Shown: positions 1 to 4,740, counted from the first letter of the stretch. The stretch: DNA of 10,925 nt from Minisyncoccota bacterium (GCA_028709185.1 JAQVXM010000016.1:1-10925); one strand, 5' to 3'. Numbers and translations are program-made. The notes: generated from the sequence alone by a model not told the origin.

Positions 1-18
1 CAGCAGTATAAATTTCAT
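1..18 (-). CDS. start of a gene cut by the left edge
   Basis: An ATG (complement of 16-18) overlaps the TGA stop of the preceding gene as ATGA, the same coupling used throughout this operon. Only six codons are visible (MKFILL), so nothing can be said about function. The hydrophobic start could be the beginning of a membrane segment or of a globular protein. Confidence 0.45.
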
Positions 19-365
19 TCTTCCTTCCCCTTGATTTTTTGGGTGAGTTCTCTCTCCTCAATCTTATTGAAAACTTTCCCAAGATTATGTTTAGCCCAAC
101 TTCTTCTTTGACTTATGAATCCCTTAAATCTATTTCTTGCTTTCTTTTCATTAACTCTTGCTTCATTCCAAGATTTAGTAGTAAGATATAAAACTCTTTT
201 AGCATCTTTCAATTCTTTTTCCTTTTGCTTTAAAAAAATCTTAGCACTATTTCTCACTTCATTTCTAATTTTTACTGATAAAGACCATCCTTCATAATAA
301 CTTTTAAGTTGTTCAATAATTGGCTTTGGCTTATCTATAAAAATCTCATCTAATGGGTCTTTCAT
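15..365 (-). CDS. basic, probably coiled-coil protein of unknown function
   Basis: The product is 116 residues, lysine- and arginine-rich, with no hydrophobic segment. It is therefore probably cytoplasmic and could bind nucleic acid. Residues about 40-75 and 95-116 have the charged heptad-like pattern of helices or coiled coil. The ATG is in an ATGA overlap with the stop of the upstream zinc-type gene, so the two are translationally coupled. The DNA has no CpG and no CTAG, unlike the genes to the right of 662, so this gene and its upstream neighbour may have been acquired together. I do not recognise a family. Confidence 0.75.
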   Translation of the reverse strand: MKDPLDEIFIDKPKPIIEQLKSYYEGWSLSVKIRNEVRNSAKIFLKQKEKELKDAKRVLYLTTKSWNEARVNEKKARNRFKGFISQRRSWAKHNLGKVFNKIEERELTQKIKGKEE

Positions 366-661
366 CTATTCTCCTCTATTCTTTGTTTAATTTCCAAAAG
401 TTTATATCTTGGATATGCTTCTAAATTCTCATCCAAATATTCTTCAACCATTTTCAAAATGTCTTTTTTTACATCTTCTCTAACATCATCTTTAATCTTA
501 CATAAACAATTCCAGCATAAAATTTGAGAACCTTCTAAATTTTCTTTACATAGAGAACAAATATTGTCTTTTTGTGCTTGGGATTTGCCATCTATAAATC
601 CTTCTTCATACCAGTTAGAACACATCTTTCTATTTTCTTTAATTTCTTTTTCTTTTGTCAT
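362..661 (-). CDS. small zinc-ribbon or treble-clef-like protein
   Basis: The product is 99 residues. The cysteines fall as C35-SL-C38 and C49-WN-C52, with a further C54. Two CxxC knuckles about ten residues apart are the classic spacing of a four-cysteine zinc ribbon, so zinc binding is likely. Residues about 57-99 are charged and predicted helical, perhaps a dimerisation or partner-binding tail. Before the knuckles is a YEEGFIDG stretch. The start is one base after the TAG stop of the upstream gene, and a G-rich stretch just ahead could serve as ribosome binding site. A role in transcription control or in a protein complex is plausible, but no specific function can be read. It lies in the CpG-free segment 1-662. 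Confidence 0.78.
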   Translation of the reverse strand: MTKEKEIKENRKMCSNWYEEGFIDGKSQAQKDNICSLCKENLEGSQILCWNCLCKIKDDVREDVKKDILKMVEEYLDENLEAYPRYKLLEIKQRIEENR

Positions 662-662
662 A

Positions 663-1217
663 CTATCCCCCCATACCCAGAATACGCCTAAGTTTTCCTG
701 GCTCCTTTTTCTCGGTACTAATATTTCTATTTTCCTGGATAGTTGTTTTAAAGAGTTCCTGTATACTTCCTTCTCCCGCCTGGCTTAAGACTACGAGAGC
801 ATTACTAAAGACCAGGCTTTTAACATAGTAAAACTGACCTACGTCTACTAAATGGTACTCTCTCCAATTTGAAAGCATTTTAACCATAAGCTCACGCATT
901 AAACCCCTAAGCCTATTATTTATCTGAGTAGAATTAAGTTTACTGATAGATACGCTTATAGAGCCGACCCCTAGCATTAAGTTAGAGACTTCCCAGGCTC
1001 CTCTATCGCTTAAGGCGTTCTTTTGTAAGCTAGGTACTTTAACCCAATTACCGCCTATTTCTTCTTCTCCTAAAAGTTTATGTCTAATAAGTTCTACTAC
1101 TTGCTCGGGTTTAATTTTATCTACAAAATCCGCCCTATCCTGTCTATTAGGTACGGGTACTCCCCCGCTCTGCGACGGCATAGGCATATAAACGTACTCG
1201 TCCTGGGGGTTACTCAT
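663..1217 (-). CDS. conserved-looking hypothetical protein, possible virion or packaging component
   Basis: The product is 184 residues with no signal peptide and no clear membrane helix. The first ~28 residues are Pro/Ser/Gly-rich and likely disordered. Residues about 30-160 look like a folded, mostly helical domain with the stretches LLGEEEIGG, GAWEVSNLMLGVG and VDVGQFYYV, and the end is basic (KLRRILGMGG). The spacing of aromatic and glycine residues looks constrained, but I cannot name a family. The start ATG overlaps the TGA of the small coiled-coil gene upstream as ATGA. It is the last gene before the composition change at 662. A soluble virion-associated or assembly protein would fit the neighbourhood, but this is inference only. 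Confidence 0.8.
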   Translation of the reverse strand: MSNPQDEYVYMPMPSQSGGVPVPNRQDRADFVDKIKPEQVVELIRHKLLGEEEIGGNWVKVPSLQKNALSDRGAWEVSNLMLGVGSISVSISKLNSTQINNRLRGLMRELMVKMLSNWREYHLVDVGQFYYVKSLVFSNALVVLSQAGEGSIQELFKTTIQENRNISTEKKEPGKLRRILGMGG

Positions 1218-1330
1218 TTTTTAGATTCCTCTTTAGCGTGTTTAACTAGAAGTTTTACAGCGTTCTCGTATAACTTCCTAAGACTTTCTAGTTCTTCTCT
1301 TAGTTTTTTAATCTCTGCTTCCTTACTCAT
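1214..1330 (-). CDS. 38-residue charged helical (coiled-coil) microprotein
   Basis: This is a short gene that a 60-residue cut-off would miss. It reads MSKEAEIKKLREELESL and continues for 38 residues as one highly charged helix with heptad-spaced leucines (KLREELESLRKLYENAVKLL). Its ATG overlaps the TAA of the upstream gene by eight bases, and its TGA overlaps the next ATG as ATGA, so it fills the gap between two genes exactly. The codon use (CTA, GTA) matches its neighbours. It probably forms a dimeric coiled coil or an interaction partner for an adjacent product. Its true function is unknown. Confidence 0.7.
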   Translation of the reverse strand: MSKEAEIKKLREELESLRKLYENAVKLLVKHAKEESKK

Positions 1331-1622
1331 TTTTTTTACTAAGCTCCTTTAATCGTGCTGTAATATGCTCTGATATTGCCTTCTGCTTCATTCCAGGATA
1401 ATTACATATACATTTTTTCTTTATCGGGTGATAGGTAGAATAAACCCCGTCTTTTTTCTGCGTCTCTACAAACTTTTTAGTAGTTTTAACGTCGTTAAAA
1501 TGATAAAAAGCCCACTCGTCTATAATTTCTACTGCTAAAGTCTCGGTTACTCCTGGCGGAATTATAGAACCCTTACCACCCTGGAGTTTAAGAGTTATTT
1601 TTATCGGTTTTTCTGTTTCCAT
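1323..1622 (-). CDS. hypothetical protein with a degenerate SWIM-like CxC...H motif
   Basis: The product is 99 residues and soluble. The N-terminal 40 residues look like beta strands (IKITLKLQGG, then TLAVEIIDEWAFYHF). The C-terminal part has a strand followed by C71-I-C73, a short loop and ISEHITARLKEL. This resembles a SWIM zinc finger (CxC, then CxH at the start of a helix), except that the third cysteine is serine, so metal binding is uncertain. Serine and histidine are close enough that the fold could be kept without full zinc coordination. The ATG overlaps the end of the upstream membrane-protein gene by 22 bases in a different frame. A nucleic-acid-binding role is possible but not shown. 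Confidence 0.75.
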   Translation of the reverse strand: METEKPIKITLKLQGGKGSIIPPGVTETLAVEIIDEWAFYHFNDVKTTKKFVETQKKDGVYSTYHPIKKKCICNYPGMKQKAISEHITARLKELSKKNE

Positions 1623-1792
1623 TTTTCTAAAATATCTTTTATTAGTATAAAGTCAATTACCATAGAAAGAATAAAAACCCCATTTAAGAAAACTCCGAAA
1701 GTTCCAAGAAATTTATAAATAACTGCTCCCATAAAATAAAAATAAAAAAAGCATAATATAACATATACAGCGAAAATATTTTTATTTTCCAT
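1601..1792 (-). CDS. small membrane protein, two helices
   Basis: The product is 63 residues. Two hydrophobic stretches (about residues 7-27 and 31-51) are separated by a short glycine-containing turn, and the tail is basic (LEKWKQKNR). This predicts a helical hairpin with the tail in the cytoplasm by the positive-inside rule. The ATG directly follows the TAA of the upstream gene (TAAATG), with a GGGGGGAG stretch about 11 bases upstream as a plausible ribosome binding site. A holin-like or minor envelope role is possible, but no family is recognised. Confidence 0.75.
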   Translation of the reverse strand: MENKNIFAVYVILCFFYFYFMGAVIYKFLGTFGVFLNGVFILSMVIDFILIKDILEKWKQKNR

Positions 1793-2506
1793 TTAAGGAG
1801 CTCCCCCCGGTATGTTTCCACTAGCGACTATGTTTACTGCGTTAGCGCATATCTGCTTACAAGCTTCCGCCCCTTCTTTTCCAGCATTTAATAGTAGTTC
1901 TGCGCTCTTAGCCTGTCCGCTCTCTACCATTTTTGCTATTACAATTATTGCTATTAAAGAGAATATTACGACCAAAGCCCACCCAGCGAAAGTTAAAATT
2001 TTTTCTTTCCATTCTGTAGTTTCCTTTATAGCGTCGTTAAAAATCTCTATTGCTACATCTCTATAAGAAGCGGGGGCTATATCTGCTACTAGCTCCTTAT
2101 TCATAAATCTAACTTTATTTAAAGGTACTAAAATATTCTGGTTTAATGGGTCTCTATAACACCATACCCCTCTTTCTCCGTCTATTTCCTGAAAGTCTTC
2201 GGTACTAAAATTATGAATTATCTCTCCGCTCTCGGTCTTAAGTACTTCTTCCCCCCACCAAATAAGCCCTTTAACCATAGACTTTTTACCAAAATAACCA
2301 GCTCTTAGGTTATTAGCAGAGCATTTATTACGCCCTAAGTCTACGACCTCTATACATTTATAGAGTAATCTTTTTCTTTTTCGGATATAAAGAGAAATAA
2401 AACTAACAATAATAAAGCCTACAATAATTATAAGCCAAAAGACAGGTAACATAACCCATTTCATAAGAATAGAAGTAAACCCGCTCATTTCTACGCCAAA
2501 AGCCAT
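1793..2506 (-). CDS. two-helix membrane protein with a central cytoplasmic-type domain
   Basis: The product is 237 residues. Hydrophobic helices lie at about 18-41 and 170-192. The first is followed by a strongly basic stop (RKRKRLLYK), which places the central ~125 residues in the cytoplasm or virion interior. That domain is beta-like with conserved-looking pieces GLIWWGEE, GVWCYRDP, ILVPLNKVRF and IAPASYRD, then an amphipathic helix leading into the second membrane helix. The C-terminal 45 residues (Ala/Gly-rich, two Cys) would lie outside. Start: ATG in a TAATG overlap with the upstream microprotein, with GAGGT about eight bases upstream. I have an impression of similar membrane-domain-membrane proteins in archaeal mobile elements but cannot assign a function. 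A minor virion membrane or assembly protein is the best guess. Confidence 0.82.
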   Translation of the reverse strand: MAFGVEMSGFTSILMKWVMLPVFWLIIIVGFIIVSFISLYIRKRKRLLYKCIEVVDLGRNKCSANNLRAGYFGKKSMVKGLIWWGEEVLKTESGEIIHNFSTEDFQEIDGERGVWCYRDPLNQNILVPLNKVRFMNKELVADIAPASYRDVAIEIFNDAIKETTEWKEKILTFAGWALVVIFSLIAIIVIAKMVESGQAKSAELLLNAGKEGAEACKQICANAVNIVASGNIPGGAP

Positions 2507-2628
2507 TATTCTTTACCTCTGCTTAAGGCTTTCTTACCTTCGTCTGTAAGACTAATATTTAAAAATCTAGAAAGATAGTAACCGGCTACAACACCGACGA
2601 CAAATAAAAATATACTCCACACGTCCAT
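2506..2628 (-). CDS. 40-residue single-helix membrane microprotein
   Basis: This short gene starts MDVWSIFLFVVGVVAGYY, one hydrophobic helix (residues ~4-19), followed by a charged tail ending SRGKE. Its TAA overlaps the ATG of the next gene (TAATG), so it is translationally coupled. A TATA-like element lies about 34 bases upstream, making it the first gene of its operon with a leader of only a few bases. Composition matches its neighbours. Single-helix peptides of this kind can be minor coat, holin or membrane-regulator proteins, and nothing in the sequence decides between them. Confidence 0.7.
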   Translation of the reverse strand: MDVWSIFLFVVGVVAGYYLSRFLNISLTDEGKKALSRGKE

Positions 2629-2658
2629 TTTTTCTTATTCTCTTTTTGTTTTTTAAAG

Positions 2659-2666
2659 TTTATAAA
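2659..2666 (-). promoter_or_regulatory. archaeal TATA-like box for the 2628-to-left operon
   Basis: The minus strand reads TTTATAAA centred about 34 bases upstream of the ATG at 2628. With the usual archaeal TATA-to-start distance of ~26 bases, transcription would begin near 2636 and leave a leader of roughly eight bases. It lies in the only gap upstream of this gene set. Confidence 0.5.
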
Positions 2667-2670
2667 TATT

Positions 2671-2694
2671 TCCCAGGGCTTACGCCCCAGGAAA
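2671..2694 (-). terminator. imperfect hairpin after the 66-residue protein gene
   Basis: The arms are TTCCtgGGGC and GCCCtgGGAA on the minus strand (loop GTAA): four pairs, a 2x2 internal loop, then four pairs. It lies just past the stop at 2701 and ends against the next promoter. No long T-run follows, so termination is plausible but weakly supported; a regulatory hairpin is an alternative. Confidence 0.3.
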
Positions 2695-2700
2695 AATAAA

Positions 2701-2901
2701 TTAAATATCGCACGTCTTTTTAACTACTTCTTTAGGTTTTTCTTCCACTTTAAAGCAGTTAATAGCTTTTCCACCTAATACAGCTACTTTTAGGTAAGTT
2801 TTTCCGTTTTTATCTTCGGCTTTCCAAATAGCTACACCACTTCCCGAGTAATCGGGAGCTTTAGGTATAAACTCTTTTTCTTCGTGTTTATTAAAAGGCA
2901 T
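2701..2901 (-). CDS. 66-residue hypothetical protein, small beta-fold
   Basis: The product is 66 residues and soluble. The first ~15 residues and the last ~12 are charged and probably disordered. The core (about 16-50) has an alternating strand pattern: GVAIWKAEDKNGKTYLKVAV. A tryptophan or aromatic strand followed by a KNGKTYL turn resembles small OB-like or DUF736-like proteins of mobile elements, but the match is only a pattern. The start is well supported: AAGGAGT lies six bases upstream of the ATG, one of the clearest Shine-Dalgarno sites here. It follows the ribbon-helix-helix pair by 47 bases and is probably co-transcribed with them. Its role may be in DNA metabolism or regulation. Confidence 0.72.
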   Translation of the reverse strand: MPFNKHEEKEFIPKAPDYSGSGVAIWKAEDKNGKTYLKVAVLGGKAINCFKVEEKPKEVVKKTCDI

Positions 2902-2948
2902 TTTTTACTCCTTATTTTTTTAATTTCTGTTTTGAGCCCGTAGGCTGT

Positions 2949-3416
2949 CTAAGACTTTAATACTTTATCCGCTTCTTCTTCGGGTTTACTTTCTTTCTCG
3001 TCTATAAAAACATACATATTAAACCCTGGCTCTGTATCTATCCTTCTAAGGTAGTCGTCCATTTCTTCGTTAGTTATATCTCTCCCTAGGAATTCAAAGA
3101 AAGACTTTTTAATATTCTCTAGTCTTTCTATCTCTTTTATTACAATTTCTTCTTTAGATTTTTCTATAAATTCCGTCTTTTGTTTTATGAGTTCTTTTTT
3201 ATTGATTAAAGAAGTTTCCTCTTTCTCTATACTATCTAAATACTCCTTTCTTTTATCTTCTACAGACTTTAGTTTTTCTTCTACTGCTTCTATAGTATCT
3301 GGAGCAGAATTTTTATAATGTTCTGTAAGAAGTCTAGTAATTAAATTAGAAGCGTTAAACTCTAACTTTAGCTTTTCGCTTAAATTATAAGGTATAGAAA
3401 TAGTTTTATTTACCAT
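2949..3416 (-). CDS. ribbon-helix-helix DNA-binding protein with long coiled coil
   Basis: The product is 155 residues. Residues 1-36 fit a ribbon-helix-helix (RHH) fold: strand NKTISIPY, helix NLSEKLKLEF, turn NAS, helix NLITRLLTEHY. RHH proteins dimerise through the strand, which enters the DNA major groove. Residues about 40-105 form a long, very charged predicted coiled coil, and the end is acidic (EEADKVLKS). A DNA-binding head with a coiled-coil rod suggests higher-order assembly: a repressor, a partition adaptor or a genome organiser. The ATG overlaps the TAA of the preceding small RHH gene (TAATG), and the strongly repetitive gap 3593-3763 lies just upstream. The stop is TAG. Confidence 0.82.
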   Translation of the reverse strand: MVNKTISIPYNLSEKLKLEFNASNLITRLLTEHYKNSAPDTIEAVEEKLKSVEDKRKEYLDSIEKEETSLINKKELIKQKTEFIEKSKEEIVIKEIERLENIKKSFFEFLGRDITNEEMDDYLRRIDTEPGFNMYVFIDEKESKPEEEADKVLKS

Positions 3417-3592
3417 TAAAAAGCCCTCTCCATTTCTTCTTTATCTATTTCTTCCTGTATTTCGTGAGTAGGCTTAGCTCCTAACTCAAAATAATTTCTT
3501 AAGTAAGAATTTATAAGAGCAGAGTAATTTTTTTCTTTTTGTAGTTCTTCTACTACTTCCACGTCTAAATTAATAGTTATTGTTTTCTTCAT
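3416..3592 (-). CDS. 58-residue ribbon-helix-helix (CopG/Arc-like) regulator
   Basis: This is a short gene easily missed by length filters. The N-terminus KKTITINLDVEVVEELQ, then NYSALINSYLRNYF, is a textbook RHH pattern: alternating strand, helix A, turn with Asn, helix B. The last ~20 residues are acidic. Such proteins are dimeric site-specific DNA binders, often autoregulatory. It is the first gene of its operon. A TATA-like box sits ~27 bases upstream of the ATG, so the mRNA is probably leaderless. TACTACT dyads and GTA repeats in the gap upstream are candidate operator sites. It is coupled by TAATG to a second RHH protein, so the pair may bind as heteromers or compete. Replication-copy control, transcription control and partition are all possible. 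Confidence 0.85.
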   Translation of the reverse strand: MKKTITINLDVEVVEELQKEKNYSALINSYLRNYFELGAKPTHEIQEEIDKEEMERAF

Positions 3593-3595
3593 AAC

Positions 3596-3611
3596 TTAAT
3601 TAATTAATTAA
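3596..3611. repeat. 16-base palindrome TTAATTAATTAATTAA, copy 1
   Basis: Four tandem TTAA units form a perfect palindrome between the RHH promoter and its ATG. An identical copy lies at 3707-3722, and the two bracket the GTAA/GTA repeat tract. Confidence 0.85.
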
Positions 3612-3615
3612 GAAA

Positions 3616-3623
3616 TATTTAAA
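3616..3623 (-). promoter_or_regulatory. TATA box of the RHH operon (leaderless type)
   Basis: The minus strand reads ACGAAAGTTTAAATA; the TTTAAATA element is centred ~27 bases upstream of the ATG at 3592, so transcription should start at or next to the start codon. The purine-rich CGAAAG just upstream fits a TFB-recognition element. Twelve bases (AAAGTTTAAATA) are identical to the promoter at 4040-4047. Confidence 0.65.
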
Positions 3624-3630
3624 CTTTCGT

Positions 3631-3650
3631 TACTACTTTTAAGAGTAGTA
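3631..3650. promoter_or_regulatory. inverted repeat, possible RHH operator
   Basis: TACTACT and AGTAGTA form a perfect seven-base dyad around the loop TTTAAG, immediately upstream of the RHH promoter. RHH dimers bind short dyads of this size, so autoregulation is a reasonable inference. A hairpin in DNA or RNA is the alternative. Confidence 0.5.
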
Positions 3651-3692
3651 AGTAAGTAAGTAAGTAAGTAAGTAGTAGTAGTAGTAGTAGTA
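3648..3692. repeat. compound microsatellite (GTAA)6(GTA)7
   Basis: Six tandem GTAA units (3648-3671) run directly into seven tandem GTA units (3672-3692). No open reading frame explains them. The GTA units reproduce the AGTAGTA half-site of the neighbouring dyad. Tandem arrays next to RHH genes are known as partition centromeres or operators in several plasmids, so a binding array is one explanation. Slipped-strand length variation is another. Confidence 0.85.
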
Positions 3693-3706
3693 GCCAGAAA
3701 AAAAGT

Positions 3707-3722
3707 TTAATTAATTAATTAA
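3707..3722. repeat. 16-base palindrome TTAATTAATTAATTAA, copy 2
   Basis: Identical to 3596-3611, with 95 bases between the copies. It follows AAAAAAAGTT, which on the plus strand resembles the AAAGTTTAA promoter core, so a plus-strand antisense promoter is conceivable. Confidence 0.85.
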
Positions 3723-3736
3723 TCTCAAAGGGAAAG

Positions 3737-3754
3737 TATATACTCTAGTATATA
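3737..3754. promoter_or_regulatory. 18-base dyad TATATACT-CT-AGTATATA
   Basis: A perfect eight-base inverted repeat with a two-base centre lies just past the stop of the gene at 3764-4018. The tight spacing favours a dimeric protein site rather than an RNA hairpin. The two RHH proteins are the obvious local candidates to bind it. Confidence 0.5.
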
Positions 3755-3763
3755 AGTCGTTTT

Positions 3764-4018
3764 TTATTTTAACCCGCCAAGCACTCTACCAAAGAAATCG
3801 CCCAGGTTTTCGCCAGAAGGTACGCTAATCTCTATCCTAATAATATCTGTATTTTTAGGCTTAACCCAGCTACCTAGTTCTAAAGGCTCGGTCTCATTTC
3901 TCCATTTTACAGGTACCCTAATGCTTCCGTCTTCGTACGTCTGCGGGGCTCCGACCTTTCTAAGAGTTCTAAGTGTTGCTCCTTCTATTTCTTTTATATT
4001 CCTATCTTTTGTTTTCAT
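3764..4018 (-). CDS. 84-residue hypothetical protein, own leaderless promoter
   Basis: The product is 84 residues and soluble. The N-terminal ~25 residues are basic and helical (KEIEGATLRTLRKVG). The middle looks like a small beta fold (SIRVPVKWRNETEPLELGSWV, then IIRIEISVP), and the end is GDFFGRVLGGLK, a short amphipathic helix. I do not recognise it. It is a single-gene unit between the coat-gene terminator and the repeat region. Its TATA box lies ~26 bases upstream of the ATG, so its mRNA is probably leaderless. The promoter core is identical to that of the RHH operon, which suggests co-regulation. An early regulatory role would fit, but this is inference. Confidence 0.75.
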   Translation of the reverse strand: MKTKDRNIKEIEGATLRTLRKVGAPQTYEDGSIRVPVKWRNETEPLELGSWVKPKNTDIIRIEISVPSGENLGDFFGRVLGGLK

Positions 4019-4039
4019 ATTATAACTTAATAGTAGTAC

Positions 4040-4047
4040 TATTTAAA
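4040..4047 (-). promoter_or_regulatory. TATA box of the 84-residue protein gene (leaderless type)
   Basis: The minus strand reads GGAAAAGTTTAAATAGT, with TTTAAATA centred ~26 bases before the ATG at 4018. AAAGTTTAAATA is shared with the RHH operon promoter. A TAGTAGTACTA sequence lies between the box and the gene and carries the same AGTAGTA/TAGTACTA type of half-site found in the repeat region. Confidence 0.65.
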
Positions 4048-4061
4048 CTTTTCCTATAAAG

Positions 4062-4085
4062 AAAAAAGGGCTTTTACTTCGCCCT
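4062..4085 (-). terminator. hairpin plus T-run after the coat protein genes
   Basis: On the minus strand the arms AGGGC and GCCCT (loop GAAGTAAAA) are followed directly by TTTTTT. It lies ~33 bases past the stop of the second coat-like gene. Archaeal RNA polymerase stops at T-runs, so this is a good end for the highly expressed coat transcript. Confidence 0.6.
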
Positions 4086-4117
4086 ATGTAAGAAATAAAT
4101 TTCGCACGAGATTATTT

Positions 4118-4453
4118 TTAGTATCTACCTTTCTTTTTTCCCTTACCCATAAAGGCACCTAGGAAAAGAAGACCAATAAATACGGCTATTACTGCTGGAG
4201 CCCACCCCGCCAAACCTGTAGTACCTAATTGTGTTTGAAGGTATTCCGTTGTAGCGTAGCTAGTTCCCCCTGGGGAGCTAGTATTACTTACGTTATCTGG
4301 GGTCTGACATAGGTTATTACTAGAGTTCCAAGCCTGGTCCATAGTACATACTGCGGTAGCTCCACCGAAGTTATACAAAACAATAGACCCTACTCCAATT
4401 ATAACAGCGAAAATTATAATCCCGTAAGCAAGTCCGGTTAAATCGTTAAACAT
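4118..4453 (-). CDS. putative major coat protein paralog 2 (spindle-virus type, with inserted loop)
   Basis: The product is 111 residues. Hydrophobic helix 1 spans about residues 8-28 (LAYGIIIFAVIIGVGSIVL) and helix 2 about 82-102 (AGWAPAVIAVFIGLLFLGAF), followed by a basic tail (GKGKKKGRY). The loop between them carries ~30 extra residues compared with the neighbouring paralog, including Cys36 and Cys49 (possible disulfide) and N-glycosylation sequons (NSS, NVS, NTS). A short protein made of two membrane helices with a basic end is the known form of major coat proteins in fuselloviruses and related spindle-shaped archaeal viruses (VP1/VP3 type). A pilin-like membrane protein is the alternative. 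It starts 24 bases after the first paralog and lacks an evident Shine-Dalgarno site, so it may be made at a different level. Confidence 0.8.
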   Translation of the reverse strand: MFNDLTGLAYGIIIFAVIIGVGSIVLYNFGGATAVCTMDQAWNSSNNLCQTPDNVSNTSSPGGTSYATTEYLQTQLGTTGLAGWAPAVIAVFIGLLFLGAFMGKGKKKGRY

Positions 4454-4477
4454 TTTTTTTAATTAAACGTTAAAGAT

Positions 4478-4723
4478 TTACCTTCTTTTGCCCTTTCCAC
4501 CCATAAAGGCTCCTAAGAATAGAAGACCGATAAAGACAGCAATTACAGCAGGTACCCAGCCAGCCAAACCACCGCTACCCAACTGTGTTAACAAATATTG
4601 AGAAGTTGTGTTCGCAGTTCCACCTACAGCGTTTCCGAAGTTAGTAAGAACAATAGAGCCCACACCGATTATTACGGCAAAGATTATAATTCCGTATGCT
4701 AATCCTGTTAAATCATTAAACAT
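4478..4723 (-). CDS. putative major coat protein paralog 1 (spindle-virus type)
   Basis: The product is 81 residues. The first 26 residues are identical to the neighbouring paralog, yet the DNA differs at many third positions, all silent, so the protein is strongly constrained. Helix 1 is at 8-28, there is a short Thr/Asn/Gly-rich loop, helix 2 is at 53-74 (AGWVPAVIAVFIGLLFLGAF), and the basic tail is GGKGKRR. I place the start at the ATG at 4723, which aligns with the paralog. A longer reading from TTG at 4744 would translate the AAAGGGGG ribosome binding site. Its own promoter, a ~36-base leader and a strong Shine-Dalgarno site fit an abundant virion protein. The basic tail would face the DNA inside the particle. 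A pilin or secretion-apparatus subunit is less likely given the tandem paralogs and the adjacent spike gene. Confidence 0.82.
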   Translation of the reverse strand: MFNDLTGLAYGIIIFAVIIGVGSIVLTNFGNAVGGTANTTSQYLLTQLGSGGLAGWVPAVIAVFIGLLFLGAFMGGKGKRR

Positions 4724-4732
4724 CTTTTTTAA

Positions 4733-4740
4733 ACCCCCTT
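4733..4740 (-). promoter_or_regulatory. strong ribosome binding site that fixes the coat gene start
   Basis: The minus strand reads AAAGGGGG (complement of 4733-4740), ten bases ahead of the ATG at 4723. It lies inside the longer TTG-initiated reading and so argues against that start. Confidence 0.6.

Larger units (their letters stand above)
1..662. other. compositionally foreign segment (no CpG, no CTAG)
   Basis: I scanned these 662 bases and found no CG dinucleotide and no CTAG. Sequence to the right of the boundary at once contains both (for example AATACGCC near 681 and CTCGG near 711). The change coincides with the junction between the genes at 362-661 and 663-1217. This points to a recombination join or a recently acquired gene block. 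The same composition recurs at about 7280-8690. Confidence 0.7.
3593..3763. other. 171-base intergenic repeat region, candidate origin, partition site or control region
   Basis: The gap holds, from left to right: a TTAA palindrome, the leaderless RHH promoter, a TACTACT dyad, (GTAA)6(GTA)7, an A-run, the second TTAA palindrome and an 18-base dyad at 3737-3754. It is extremely AT-rich and is the most repetitive stretch in the window. It contains no coding sequence that I can support. The combination of iterated units, AT-rich DNA and adjacent DNA-binding genes is typical of origins or centromere-like sites, but no replication protein is visible nearby. Confidence 0.5.

Noticed and set aside
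3648..3692. CRISPR array
   Set aside because: The repeats are three- and four-base tandem units without spacers.
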